In this document: piece after piece, positions 7,896-15,493 of the stretch
How the letters are laid out: the number at the start of each line of letters is the position of its first letter
Numbering within the stretch: position 1 is the first letter of the stretch
Assembly (NCBI RefSeq): GCF_001634885.1
Contig: NZ_LWEX01000379.1
Span: 1-37,971 of the forward strand
From: Sulfitobacter sp. HI0040
GTDB taxonomy: Bacteria; Pseudomonadota; Alphaproteobacteria; Rhodobacterales; Rhodobacteraceae
Length of the DNA stretch: 37,971 bases
Direction of reading: 5' to 3'
Notes under the pieces: generated by a model
Told to the model about the DNA's origin: nothing
Seen by the model: only the letters and a program-made list of their open reading frames with translations
The model's database searches: none
Position numbers and translations under genes: made by a program

Positions 7896-8891
7896 ATGAA
7901 AGCGATGCTGAGCCACGAACCCGGCGGACCCGAGACACTGAGCCTCGAAGAGCAGCCAACCCCGCAGCCCCGCAAGAACGAGGTGCTGATCCGGGTACGC
8001 GCGGCGGGCGTCAACTTTCCCGACACGCTCATCATTCGTGACCTTTACCAGATGAAGCCGCCCCGCCCCTTCGCCCCCGGCGGCGAAGTCGCGGGCGATG
8101 TGGAGGCGGTGGGCGAAAACGTCTCTGACGTGGCGGTGGGGGACCGGGTTCTCGCCCTGACGGGCCATGGCGGTTTCGCCACCCATGTCTGCGCCGAGGC
8201 CATCAAGGTCATCAAGATTCCCGATGAAATGCCCTATGAGGACGCGGCCTGTTTCATCTTCACCTACGGCACATCGCATCACGCACTGAAAGACCGGGCC
8301 GAGATCAAGTCGGGCGAATCGCTGCTCATCCTCGGGGCCGCGGGCGGTGTCGGTGTCGCGGCGATCGAGCTTGGCAAGGCCGCGGGCGCCAAGGTCATCG
8401 CCGCCGTCTCGTCACAGGACAAGGCCGATTTCTGCAAGGAATGCGGTGCGGATGAAACCATCGTCTATCCGCGCGAGATGGACCGGGACGCGCAAAAGGA
8501 ATTCTCCAACCAGATCAAATCGCTCGCCGGGCGCGACGGTGTCGATGTCGTCTATGACGCGGTGGGCGGTGATTATGCCGAACCTGCCCTGCGGGCACTG
8601 GCGTGGAAGGGCCGCTTCCTCGTGGTCGGCTTCCCCGCGGGCATCCCGAAAATTCCGCTGAACCTGACCCTGTTGAAGGGCAGCCAGATCGTCGGCGTCT
8701 TCTGGGGGGCGGCGGTGATGCGCGAACCGCAGGGCCATGCGGAAAACATGCAGGAACTCTTCGCCATGTATGCCGATGGCAGGGTCAAACCCCGCATTTC
8801 GGCTCGATTCCCGCTGGAAGAGGCGGCAGAGGCGCTCAACATGATGCAGGACAGGAAGGTACAGGGCAAAGTCGTTCTGACCGTCGATTGA
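7896..8891 (+). CDS. NADPH:quinone oxidoreductase-like MDR protein
   Basis: This is a 331-residue zinc-free medium-chain dehydrogenase/reductase of the quinone oxidoreductase (zeta-crystallin-like) group. The catalytic-domain segment AAGVNFPDTLIIRDLY is at 37-51 and GGEVAGDVEAVGE follows at about 62. The Rossmann NADPH loop LGAAGGVGVAAIE is at about 146-158. The start is fixed by CAGGAGATCACG before the ATG. Such proteins reduce quinones or alpha,beta-unsaturated carbonyl compounds, and some enoyl-CoA reductases belong to the same group. It is transcribed away from the acyl-CoA dehydrogenase operon from a shared intergenic region, so co-regulation is likely. Its stop codon abuts the stop of the convergent phosphatase gene with no base between. 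Confidence 0.9.
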   Translation: MKAMLSHEPGGPETLSLEEQPTPQPRKNEVLIRVRAAGVNFPDTLIIRDLYQMKPPRPFAPGGEVAGDVEAVGENVSDVAVGDRVLALTGHGGFATHVCAEAIKVIKIPDEMPYEDAACFIFTYGTSHHALKDRAEIKSGESLLILGAAGGVGVAAIELGKAAGAKVIAAVSSQDKADFCKECGADETIVYPREMDRDAQKEFSNQIKSLAGRDGVDVVYDAVGGDYAEPALRALAWKGRFLVVGFPAGIPKIPLNLTLLKGSQIVGVFWGAAVMREPQGHAENMQELFAMYADGRVKPRISARFPLEEAAEALNMMQDRKVQGKVVLTVD

Positions 8892-9548
8892 TCACTCCAG
8901 ATGCGCGCAATCGTTGAACCCACGGGCGATGAATTCATCGCCCCGGATCACCAGCCGGCTGATCGATCCATTCGCCGCCCCGTTGAAGGCGAAAGGGCGC
9001 GCGCCCGTGGCCACAGCCATGGCGGCCCCGATCACCCCGCCATGCACGACGACAGCGATGCGTTCATCGGGATGCGCGCGGGCGATCCGCAAGAGGGCAT
9101 CGCGCACGCGGCCATGCAGGGCCGCTGTGGTCTCCGCTCCTGGGATCTCGCCCCATTCCTCCCCCGCGCGGGCCTTTTCGAAGGCGGGATGGCCTTCGGC
9201 GGCGTGGAACCGGTAGGCGCCTCCGTCCCAATCACCGAGGAACACCTCCCGCAGATCAGGCTCTGTCATGAGGGTCAGACCCAGCTTTTCGGCCAGAGGC
9301 GCCGCCGTCTGATGTGTCCGCCTCAGGCTGGTGACGTAGATTGCCGTAATCGGCTCTCCGCCCAAGCGTTCGGCCACCGCGCGGGCCTGCGCCTCCCCTT
9401 CGGGGCGCAACGCCGGATCGCCGTGCCCGTCCACCAGCGGAAAGCTTTCGCCGCGCCGGGCGGCCTCCGTCTCGCCGTGGCGGATCAGCAGCAAATCCGC
9501 CGCGCCCTTGGCCGGCACGAACCTGTGTTGCCGCGCTTCGTCACTCAT
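8892..9548 (-). CDS. Histidine phosphatase family protein
   Basis: This is a 218-residue member of the phosphoglycerate mutase-like phosphatase family. The phospho-accepting His is H24 in RHGET, and the second catalytic His is in VVVHGGVIG near the C-terminus. The acid residue region PDLREVFLGDWDGG is typical of the family. I chose the ATG at 9548 because the longer upstream reading would run into the divergent gene's leader. It is a single gene read leftward between two rightward genes, convergent with the quinone oxidoreductase gene and divergent from the next MDR gene. The substrate is unknown. Unlike the first histidine phosphatase of this window, both catalytic His residues are visible. 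Confidence 0.9.
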   Translation of the reverse strand: MSDEARQHRFVPAKGAADLLLIRHGETEAARRGESFPLVDGHGDPALRPEGEAQARAVAERLGGEPITAIYVTSLRRTHQTAAPLAEKLGLTLMTEPDLREVFLGDWDGGAYRFHAAEGHPAFEKARAGEEWGEIPGAETTAALHGRVRDALLRIARAHPDERIAVVVHGGVIGAAMAVATGARPFAFNGAANGSISRLVIRGDEFIARGFNDCAHLE

Positions 9549-9559
9549 CACCCAATTCT

Positions 9560-9575
9560 CCCCGATGCTTCGGGG
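9560..9575. other. Small inverted repeat in divergent gap
   Basis: CCCCGA and TCGGGG (9560-9565 and 9570-9575) enclose four bases in the 50-base gap between a leftward phosphatase gene and a rightward reductase gene. It could be an operator half-site pair or a leader hairpin, or chance in GC-rich DNA. No U tract follows, so a terminator is unlikely. Confidence 0.25.
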
Positions 9576-9598
9576 CATCTGACCACAAGGACCTGCCC

Positions 9599-10603
9599 AT
9601 GACAAACCGCCAGATCACCATCGCCGAACTGCCCAAGGACGCGCTGACCCGGAACCACTTCGAGATGGGCGAGACCGACATGCCCGTGCCCGGCGACGGC
9701 GAGGTCCTGTTGCGGGTGATCCTGATGTCCATCGACGCCGCGAACCGGTCGTGGATGAAGGGTGCGACCTACCGTGCCGCCGTGCAGCAGGGCGACGCCA
9801 TGCCGACCTATGCGATCTGCGAGGTGACTGAATCGAACAGCCCCAAGCTGCAAAAGGGCGACATCGTCGCGGCGGAAGCCACCTGGTCCGACTATATCAC
9901 CGCCCCCGCCCACAAGGTTCAGAAGCTGCCGAAAGTACCGCAACTGTCGAACCTGATGTCCGTCTATGGCATCGCGGGCAAGACGGCGTTTCACGGCCTC
10001 GTCTCCGTCGGGCGGCCCATCGCGGGCGAAACGGTGCTGGTGTCGGCGGCCGCAGGCTCCGTCGGCGGCTACGTGGGGCAGATCGCGCGTAACCTCGGCT
10101 GCCGGGTCGTGGGCATCGCGGGCGGCAGCGAAAAATGTGACTGGGTGCAAAAGGAATTCGGCTTCGACGCCTGCGTCGATTACCGCGATCCCGGTTTCGC
10201 CAAGGCCCTGCGCAAGGCCTGCCCCGATGGCGTCGACGTCTATTTCGACAACGTGGGAGGCAGCGTGCTGGAACTGGCGCTGGCCAACATGAACGAACGG
10301 GGGCGCGTTGTCTGCTGCGGGGCGATCAGTCAATACGATACCGAAGCCCCCACCGGCCCGCGCAACCTGCCCGGCGTCGTCGTGGTGAAACGCCTGCGGA
10401 TGGAAGGGTTCATCGTGATGGATTTCGCGCAGGACGACGACAAGGCGCTCCGCGCGCTGCGCCACTGGGTCGAAGCGGGCCAGATCAAGGTGACCGAAGA
10501 CATCGTTGAAGGGCTCGAAAATGCGCCGCAGGCTCTCATCGGGCTGCTCGCGGGCGAAAACAAGGGCAAGCGCATGGTGCGCGTGTCCGCAGACCCTGCA
10601 TAA
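9599..10603 (+). CDS. NADP-dependent MDR oxidoreductase (PTGR/CurA-like)
   Basis: This is a 334-residue zinc-free medium-chain reductase of the leukotriene B4 dehydrogenase / prostaglandin reductase group, which reduces the double bond of enones. The N-terminal catalytic domain contains LMSIDAANRSWMKG (about 42-55), and the cofactor domain has SAAAGSVGGYVGQIARN at about 149-165. The C-terminal part (YFDNVGG, RGRVVCCGAISQY) matches the family well. The ATG follows AAGGACCTGCCC. It is followed after 12 bases by the MaoC hydratase gene, so the two are likely cotranscribed. It is only distantly related to the other MDR gene of this window and belongs to a different subgroup, so this is not a tandem duplication. 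Confidence 0.9.
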   Translation: MTNRQITIAELPKDALTRNHFEMGETDMPVPGDGEVLLRVILMSIDAANRSWMKGATYRAAVQQGDAMPTYAICEVTESNSPKLQKGDIVAAEATWSDYITAPAHKVQKLPKVPQLSNLMSVYGIAGKTAFHGLVSVGRPIAGETVLVSAAAGSVGGYVGQIARNLGCRVVGIAGGSEKCDWVQKEFGFDACVDYRDPGFAKALRKACPDGVDVYFDNVGGSVLELALANMNERGRVVCCGAISQYDTEAPTGPRNLPGVVVVKRLRMEGFIVMDFAQDDDKALRALRHWVEAGQIKVTEDIVEGLENAPQALIGLLAGENKGKRMVRVSADPA

Positions 10604-10615
10604 GGAGCCGGAGCC

Positions 10616-11086
10616 ATGTCCGCATTGCAAAAAGCGCTTGAGACGAGCGAGAAGCTGGTCGGCACCGAGGTCGGCGTATCGAACTGGATCGAAGTCGATC
10701 AGGCCATGATCGACCGCTTCGCCGAAACGACCCATGACACTCAGTGGATCCACGTCGATCCAGAACGCGCCGCTGCCGAAACGCCCTTTGGCGGCACCAT
10801 CGCGCACGGGTTCCTGACGCTCTCGCTGGCGAGCCGCTTTGCCTATGACTGCTTTGCCATGATGCCCGGGCAGGTCATGGGCATCAACTACGGCATGAAC
10901 AAGCTGCGGTTTTTGACGCCGGTCAAGGCAGGCTCCCGCCTGCGGGGGCGCTTCACGCTGCAGAAAGTGCAAAAGCGCAACGCGACCAACATGCTGCGCA
11001 CCAACCTGCTGACGGTGGAGATCGAAGGCGTGGATACCCCGGCGCTGGTGGCCGAATGGCTGGGCATCGCCGTGTTCGAGGATTGA
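10616..11086 (+). CDS. MaoC family (R)-specific enoyl-CoA hydratase-like protein
   Basis: This is a 156-residue single hot-dog-fold protein. The hydratase-2 motif is visible as THDTQWIHVDPERA (about 39-52) followed by FGGTIAHGFLTLSL (about 58-71), which supplies the Asp and His of the active site. Family members hydrate trans-2-enoyl-CoA to (3R)-hydroxyacyl-CoA. The product would suit the MFE-2-type dehydrogenase encoded in the leftward operon, so the two transcription units appear to serve one pathway. AAGGAGCCGGAGCC precedes the ATG. The position just after the reductase gene suggests a two-gene operon. Small MaoC proteins can also dehydrate other 3-hydroxyacyl thioesters, so the exact substrate is open. 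Confidence 0.9.
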   Translation: MSALQKALETSEKLVGTEVGVSNWIEVDQAMIDRFAETTHDTQWIHVDPERAAAETPFGGTIAHGFLTLSLASRFAYDCFAMMPGQVMGINYGMNKLRFLTPVKAGSRLRGRFTLQKVQKRNATNMLRTNLLTVEIEGVDTPALVAEWLGIAVFED

Positions 11087-11280
11087 TCGCGCCTGCTGCC
11101 AGCGCTGGCTTCTCTGCGAAATGCCGGGTTATCAGCCGGACCATGATACGCCCCCCGGTATAATAAAGTACGTTATCGCACTCCTCTTCGCGGGGCTGCG
11201 ATTTCGTGGTACAGATGAAGGCTGAGCGGTCGCTGCCGATCCGTTCATTGGGGACATTTCTACATCGGGGGGCCTTTGCG
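11087..11280 (+). promoter_or_regulatory. Gap before the receiver-domain gene, with a TATAAT-like -10
   Basis: This 194-base gap has no convincing gene. A consensus TATAAT lies at 11159-11164, with only a weak -35 (CGGACC, 11137-11142). It probably drives the following receiver gene, giving a leader of about 110 bases if the ATG at 11281 is used. An in-frame ATG further upstream (near 11206) would shorten the leader but adds a low-complexity N-terminus. Confidence 0.4.
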
Positions 11281-11739
11281 ATGGCAAAGCTTTCGGTGTC
11301 CGACTCTCCCGAGAGGCGGACAGGTTTCGGGCGCGCCAATGCGCGTGAACGGAGCATAAACCAGCGAAAGTTACGCGTTCTGCTGGCGGAGAAGATGCAT
11401 TTGATCGCCGCCGACCTTGCCTTCGAACTTGAACAGGAAGGGCTGGAGGTGACCGCCATCACGCACACGCTGGCGGAAACGATGCAGCTGATCGCCCGCA
11501 AACCCATCGATCTTGCCTTGATGAATGTCGAATTCTCGGACGGTAAGAGCTATCCCGCCGCACGTCGGCTCAAAGAGGCCGGGATCCCCTTCGCCTTCTT
11601 CACGACCTTCACCCAGGACGAAATTGCCGAAGATTTTCGCACGGCGCCCTGCCTTCGCAAACCTCAGGACACGCACCGGATCGCCGCCGCGGTCAAGGAC
11701 CTTGCCCGACGCGCAAGGCGCGATCCGGAAATCCCCTGA
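11281..11739 (+). CDS. Stand-alone pseudo-receiver (degenerate response regulator) protein
   Basis: This 152-residue protein is one CheY-like receiver domain with a charged N-terminal tail of about 30 residues and no output domain. The fold markers are present: LRVLLAEKM (31-39), IDLALMNVEFSDG (76-88), FFTTF (106-110) and the conserved Lys in LRKPQD (K127). The phospho-acceptor Asp is replaced by Asn (N82), and the acidic pair that binds Mg keeps only E37, the next position being Lys. It is therefore unlikely to be phosphorylated in the normal way and may act as a constitutive binding module. The start at 11281 is a choice; a longer in-frame reading begins at 11206. Its partner is unknown. 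It is convergent with the Crp/Fnr gene. Confidence 0.75.
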   Translation: MAKLSVSDSPERRTGFGRANARERSINQRKLRVLLAEKMHLIAADLAFELEQEGLEVTAITHTLAETMQLIARKPIDLALMNVEFSDGKSYPAARRLKEAGIPFAFFTTFTQDEIAEDFRTAPCLRKPQDTHRIAAAVKDLARRARRDPEIP

Positions 11740-11749
11740 CCTAAAGGGG
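11733..11749. terminator. Short bidirectional hairpin between convergent regulator genes
   Basis: CCCCT and AGGGG (11733-11737 and 11745-11749) can pair over a 7-base loop, overlapping the stop codon of the receiver gene. It sits in the 18-base gap between two convergent genes, where a shared terminator is expected. The stem is short and there is no U tract, so the call is weak. Confidence 0.35.
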
Positions 11750-11757
11750 TGCCCAGC

Positions 11758-12480
11758 TCAGTGGGGCGCGAAGCCGATCAGCCGCACGTACTCGGCTTCG
11801 GGCACGCCGTAGGATTCCTCCGCCTCCGCCTCCAGCCCGGCGCGATCGAGGATGGTAATATGCCCCCGGTTGGCCCGGATAAGCCCCTTCCCTTCGAGGA
11901 TATGCGTGCTGACCGTTACCCCGGCCCGGCGCACCCCCAGCATGATGGACAGGAATTCATGCGTCAGCTGAAGCTCATCCGACGTGCTGCGGTCGTGGCA
12001 CATCAGTAGCCAGCGAGCCAGTCGTTCCTCCAGCTTGCCATGCCCGTTCGACAGTGCCGTCTGCGACGACTGGGTGCACAATACCTGAACGTAGCGCAGA
12101 AAATGGTGCCTCAGTGTGCGGTGCAGGTCCAACAACTCTTCGAGCTTTCCCGCCTCCACTGCCCGGCCTTCTCCGGCGACCTGCATGAACGTCTCATGCG
12201 TGCTTTGCCCCGCGCGAAGAACGACGGAGGTACCCGACATGCCTTCGCATCCGAAAAGCGCCGTTTCCAGCCGCCGCCCTCCCGGGCTAACCGCGACGGT
12301 CGAACCGACGCCCGAACAAAGGAAATAAACTATCTCGACAGGTGCGCCGGGCCTTTCGATAGAAAACCCCTTGGGCAGCGCGACATCTGAAAGATGCGGC
12401 TCTAGCGCCGCCAAATCTTCATGAGACAAGGTGAACAAAAGATTGGGGCGTCCGGGGGGACATTCGAAACGCCGGGGCAT
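11758..12480 (-). CDS. Crp/Fnr family transcriptional regulator
   Basis: This is a 240-residue regulator with an N-terminal cyclic-nucleotide-binding-like beta barrel (about 15-125), a long dimerisation helix, and a C-terminal winged helix-turn-helix whose recognition region is LTHEFLSIMLGVRRAGVTVSTHIL, split here only for description. The N-terminal Cys pattern of FNR is absent, so an Fe-S oxygen sensor is unlikely. The effector is unknown. I chose the ATG at 12480; a TTG at 12549 would extend the frame but leaves almost no leader below the likely -10 box. It lies between the acyl-CoA block and the flagellar cluster, so it could serve either or neither. The family is certain. Confidence 0.88.
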   Translation of the reverse strand: MPRRFECPPGRPNLLFTLSHEDLAALEPHLSDVALPKGFSIERPGAPVEIVYFLCSGVGSTVAVSPGGRRLETALFGCEGMSGTSVVLRAGQSTHETFMQVAGEGRAVEAGKLEELLDLHRTLRHHFLRYVQVLCTQSSQTALSNGHGKLEERLARWLLMCHDRSTSDELQLTHEFLSIMLGVRRAGVTVSTHILEGKGLIRANRGHITILDRAGLEAEAEESYGVPEAEYVRLIGFAPH

Positions 12481-12562
12481 GAAATCACTCTCGCAATTGG
12501 GGCGAGAGCACCATCGCGTCTCTCGATCGAGGTCGCCCTGCTCGTTCAATCCCGACAGGCTG

Positions 12563-12624
12563 AGTATAGGGTGTGGCCTGCACGCATTAGAAGGGTCAGT
12601 GAACCTGTGTACGTTTTTGTACTG
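12563..12624 (-). promoter_or_regulatory. Candidate promoter and operator of the Crp/Fnr gene
   Basis: Reading leftward, TATACT at 12568-12563 is a good -10 box for the Crp/Fnr gene. Upstream of it GTAC-N6-GTAC (12609-12622) forms a symmetrical repeat placed about 50 bases before the likely transcription start, where an activator or autoregulator could bind. The rest of this 179-base gap up to the fliI stop shows nothing else. Confidence 0.35.
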
Positions 12625-12659
12625 AAAATCATGCGATTGCTTGCCGTTTGTCCCGCGCC

Positions 12660-14000
12660 CTAACCCGGCCTGATGCCCGCGCTGTCCAGCATGCCGGCGA
12701 CCTGCGCGAAAGCCTCCTGCGGCGTCGTCTGCTCACTCTTGCGCTGTGAAAGGAAGGTTTCGCATGGGCCTGCAAAGGCGATCGCGCGGTCGAGTTCCGC
12801 GTTGGAACCGTTCCTGTAGGCCCCGATGCGTATCAGTTCCTCCATATCCGCATGGGCCGCCAACGCCCGGTGCGCGGCGGTGAGCAAGGTATATTCCACC
12901 TCGTTGTGGCAATCCGGCAGCGTGCGCGACACGCTGGCGAGCAGGTCGATGGCGGGATAGCGCCCGCGCTCGGCGATACGCCGGTCCAGCACGATATGCC
13001 CGTCGGTGATGCCGCGCACCGCGTCTGCGATGGGGTCGTTCATGTCGTCCCCGTCCACGAGCACGGTGAAAATTGCGGTGATGTCGCCCTTGCCGTGGGG
13101 GCCGGGGCCGGCGCGTTCCAGCATTTGCGGCAATTCCGAAAAGACGGTAGGCGGATAGCCCTTCGCGGTGGGCGGTTCGCGCGAGGCGAGGCCGATTTCC
13201 CGCTGGGCCATGGCAAAGCGCGTCACGCTGTCCATCAGTAGCAATACATGCTGACCCTGATCGCGGAAGTATTCCGCCACGGCCATGGCAGTCCATGCGG
13301 CCTGCCGACGGGTGAGCGGCGGCTCATCCCCCGTAGCGACGACGAGCACCGCCTTCTTCATGCCCTCGGGGCCAAGGTCAGAGGCGATGAAGTCCTGCAC
13401 TTCGCGCCCGCGCTCGCCCACCAGTGCCATGACCACCACATCGCATTCAGTATAACGCGCGAGCATTGCCATCAGCGTCGATTTACCCACGCCCGAGCCT
13501 GCGAAAATGCCAAGCCGCTGGCCCGTGCAGAGCGGCGTGAAAATATCCAGCGCACGAACCTGCGTGGCAAGCTTTGGGCCGATGCGCTTGCGGTCGAAGG
13601 CGCCGGGCGGGCTGGCCCGCAGTGGAAAGGGCATGTCCCCCTCCGACAGATGGCCGCGCCCGTCGAGCGGTTCGGCTGCCGCGTTGATCACGCGACCCTT
13701 CCAGCTTTCGGTGGGGCGGATCACGTCGCGCCCGGGGTCGACCTCCACCGCGTCACCGGCGGACACCCCGCGCCATGAGCCAAAGGGCAGCAGTTCCGTC
13801 CCGCGCGATCCGATGCCCACGACCTCTGCCCGCACCGGCCCGGCAGAGCCGCGCACGATGCAGCGCTGCCCGATCCCGAGCACCCGTTCGAGGCCGATGG
13901 CCGTGAGCGTGATCCCGGTAATGGCGCTGACTTCGCCGATGATCTTGGCCTCTCCGGCGTCGCGGGCAAAGCTCGTCAGCTCGGAAAACAGCGCATCCAT
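12660..14000 (-). CDS. fliI: Flagellar export ATPase FliI
   Basis: This is the 446-residue ATPase of the flagellar type III export apparatus, related to F1 beta subunits. The Walker A loop AGSGVGKS is at 167-174, and the Walker B strand LLLMDSVTRFAMAQRE and the FliI/YscN signature PPTAKGYPPTVFSELPQ follow. It powers export of rod, hook and filament subunits together with FliH, encoded at 24827. The ATG at 14000 has GAGG 9 bases upstream; longer readings overlap the divergent flgB gene. It is the leftmost flagellar gene and is transcribed alone. No fliJ-like gene follows it. Length and motifs are normal for the family. Confidence 0.97.
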   Translation of the reverse strand: MDALFSELTSFARDAGEAKIIGEVSAITGITLTAIGLERVLGIGQRCIVRGSAGPVRAEVVGIGSRGTELLPFGSWRGVSAGDAVEVDPGRDVIRPTESWKGRVINAAAEPLDGRGHLSEGDMPFPLRASPPGAFDRKRIGPKLATQVRALDIFTPLCTGQRLGIFAGSGVGKSTLMAMLARYTECDVVVMALVGERGREVQDFIASDLGPEGMKKAVLVVATGDEPPLTRRQAAWTAMAVAEYFRDQGQHVLLLMDSVTRFAMAQREIGLASREPPTAKGYPPTVFSELPQMLERAGPGPHGKGDITAIFTVLVDGDDMNDPIADAVRGITDGHIVLDRRIAERGRYPAIDLLASVSRTLPDCHNEVEYTLLTAAHRALAAHADMEELIRIGAYRNGSNAELDRAIAFAGPCETFLSQRKSEQTTPQEAFAQVAGMLDSAGIRPG

Positions 14001-14025
14001 GGATAATTTCCTCTTTGATACAAGG

Positions 14026-14040
14026 TTAATTTGCTTTATA
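14026..14040 (+). promoter_or_regulatory. CtrA-like site in the fliI/flgB divergent gap
   Basis: TTAA-N7-TATA lies in the 68-base gap between fliI and flgB and resembles the alphaproteobacterial CtrA box TTAA-N7-TTAA with one half imperfect. CtrA controls flagellar genes in many Rhodobacterales. The gap is much more AT-rich than the genes, as expected of a promoter. Only one half-site matches exactly, so this is tentative. Confidence 0.3.
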
Positions 14041-14068
14041 CATGAAAAAAACGAGCGGTGATACAAGA

Positions 14069-14473
14069 ATGAACTTGTCCAATCTATCGATATTTGGACT
14101 CGCCTCGGACCGCATGACTTGGCTGGCGGCCCGGCAGAAGGTGACATCCGAAAACGTGGCGAACGCCGCGACGCCCGAGTTCAAGGCGCGCGATGTGAGT
14201 TCGTTTGAAACCATGCTCCGCGACAGCACGACCGGCGACACCGGCAGCCTGAGAACGACGCATCCGATGCATGTGTCAGGCCGCACCGGCACCAATGGCG
14301 TGCGGGAAATCGATGATGCCACGGCCACCGCCACGACGCTGGACGGCAATACCGTCAACCTCGAACAACAGGCCATCCGTGCGGCGGAAACATCGGACCA
14401 ATACCGCATGGCTGCGCAGCTCTACCGCAAAAGCTACGATCTTCTCACCCTGGCCGTGACCGGCAACAGATAG
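14069..14473 (+). CDS. flgB: Flagellar basal-body rod protein FlgB
   Basis: This is a 134-residue proximal rod protein. The N-terminal flagellar rod/hook motif is visible as ARQKVTSENVANAATPEFKA, and the C-terminal amphipathic helix contains AAETSDQYRMAAQLYRKSYDLLTLAV. FlgB joins FlgC, FliE and FlgF to make the rod crossing the periplasm. I prefer the ATG at 14069 giving MNLSNLSIF; an ATG at 14042 adds nine residues. It starts a rightward operon with flgC, fliE, fliQ, sltF, flhA, fliR and flhB, with gaps of only a few bases or overlaps. The length is normal for the family. Confidence 0.94.
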   Translation: MNLSNLSIFGLASDRMTWLAARQKVTSENVANAATPEFKARDVSSFETMLRDSTTGDTGSLRTTHPMHVSGRTGTNGVREIDDATATATTLDGNTVNLEQQAIRAAETSDQYRMAAQLYRKSYDLLTLAVTGNR

Positions 14474-14481
14474 GAGCGCAT

Positions 14482-14892
14482 ATGGATCCCCTTTCCTCCA
14501 TCGGCAAGATCGCCGCCAGCGGCATGACGGTGCAGACGGCCCGGCTGCGGGTCATCTCCGAAAACGTTGCCAACGCGGATTCGACCGGCACGACACCGGG
14601 CGCCGACCCCTTCCAGCGCAAGACCATCAGCTTTGCCGAACTGCTCGACCGGGACGGCGGCGCATCGCTGGTCAAGGTCGACCGGATCGGCCGGGACCTG
14701 TCAGATTTCCGTCTGGATCACGATCCCTCCCACCCGGCGGCGGATGCGGACGGTTATGTGAAGCGCCCCAACGTGGACCCGGTGATTGAAATGGCGAACA
14801 TGCGCGAGGCATCGCGCAACTACGAAGCCAACATGAACATGTTCGAAGCAGGGCGCCGGATGCGCGGCCAGATGCTCGACCTGCTGAAGTGA
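14482..14892 (+). CDS. flgC: Flagellar basal-body rod protein FlgC
   Basis: This is a 136-residue proximal rod protein. The N-terminal signature is seen as RLRVISENVANADSTGT, and the C-terminal family motif as VDPVIEMANMREASRNYEANMNMFE. It is secreted by the flagellar export apparatus and assembles next to FlgB on top of FliE and the MS ring. It follows flgB by 8 bases, and a GGAG sequence before the ATG gives a normal ribosome binding site. The length is typical of the family. No unusual feature is seen. Confidence 0.96.
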   Translation: MDPLSSIGKIAASGMTVQTARLRVISENVANADSTGTTPGADPFQRKTISFAELLDRDGGASLVKVDRIGRDLSDFRLDHDPSHPAADADGYVKRPNVDPVIEMANMREASRNYEANMNMFEAGRRMRGQMLDLLK

Positions 14893-14899
14893 GCCCCGC

Positions 14900-15220
14900 G
14901 TGACCGATCCTTCCCTCATATCCTCCGCCGCCGTCCGGGGCGCCTATCGCAGCTCGCAGGCGTTGCGCGCAGACCGCACCACGCCAGCCGAAAACCCGGC
15001 AGCGACGGACTTCTCCTCGATGGTGCGCAACGCTTCCGCCGAAGCATTGGAGACGGTGCGCACCGGCGAGGCGACGGCGCAGGCCGGTCTGCGCGGAGAG
15101 GTCGGCACACAGCAGGTTGTCGAAGCGATGATGGCGATGGAATCCACGGTGAAGGTCGCCGTTTCAGTGCGCGACCGCTTCGTTGAGGCCTATCAGGAAA
15201 TCCTGCGGATGCCGATCTAG
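14900..15220 (+). CDS. fliE: Flagellar hook-basal body complex protein FliE
   Basis: This 106-residue protein is the adaptor between the MS ring and the rod. The C-terminal FliE domain is recognisable in EVGTQQVVEAMMAMESTVK and the following VSVRDRFVEAYQEILRMPI. The start codon is a GTG, 7 bases after the flgC stop. FliE is needed early for export of later rod proteins, which suits its place in this operon between rod and export-gate genes. The length is normal. Confidence 0.95.
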   Translation: MTDPSLISSAAVRGAYRSSQALRADRTTPAENPAATDFSSMVRNASAEALETVRTGEATAQAGLRGEVGTQQVVEAMMAMESTVKVAVSVRDRFVEAYQEILRMPI

Positions 15221-15223
15221 ACC

Positions 15224-15493
15224 ATGACGGAAACACAGGCCTATGACATGCTCTCCGACACCGTCTGGGCCGTGCTTCTCGGTTCCGGGCCGGTGCTGGG
15301 CGTCGCGCTCGTCATCGGGCTGGTGATCGCCTTCTTTCAGGCGCTGACGCAAATTCAGGAAATGACGCTGACCTTCGTCCCCAAGATCGTGATGATCTTC
15401 CTCACGCTTCTGGTGGCGACGCCGTTCACCTACGGTGTGCTCAAGCGCCTCTCCGATACCGTTTTCGACCTGATCGGGAGCGGCGGCGCATGA
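15224..15493 (+). CDS. fliQ: Flagellar export gate protein FliQ
   Basis: This is an 89-residue inner-membrane protein with two transmembrane helices (about 17-39 and 53-74). The motif FFQALTQIQEMTLTFVPKI is typical of FliQ, part of the FliP-FliQ-FliR export gate. Its ATG follows the fliE stop by 3 bases, and its own stop overlaps the sltF start by 4 bases (ATGA), which implies translational coupling. FliP is encoded in a different block at 25927, so the gate genes are split within the cluster. The length is normal. Confidence 0.96.
   Translation: MTETQAYDMLSDTVWAVLLGSGPVLGVALVIGLVIAFFQALTQIQEMTLTFVPKIVMIFLTLLVATPFTYGVLKRLSDTVFDLIGSGGA

Noticed and set aside
7896-10603. The two MDR genes as a tandem duplication
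   Set aside because: They belong to different subgroups (quinone oxidoreductase-like and PTGR/CurA-like) with low similarity and are separated by a gene on the other strand.
12549-12551. TTG start that would lengthen the Crp/Fnr protein by 23 residues
   Set aside because: It would sit almost on the likely transcription start, while the ATG at 12480 has normal upstream spacing.
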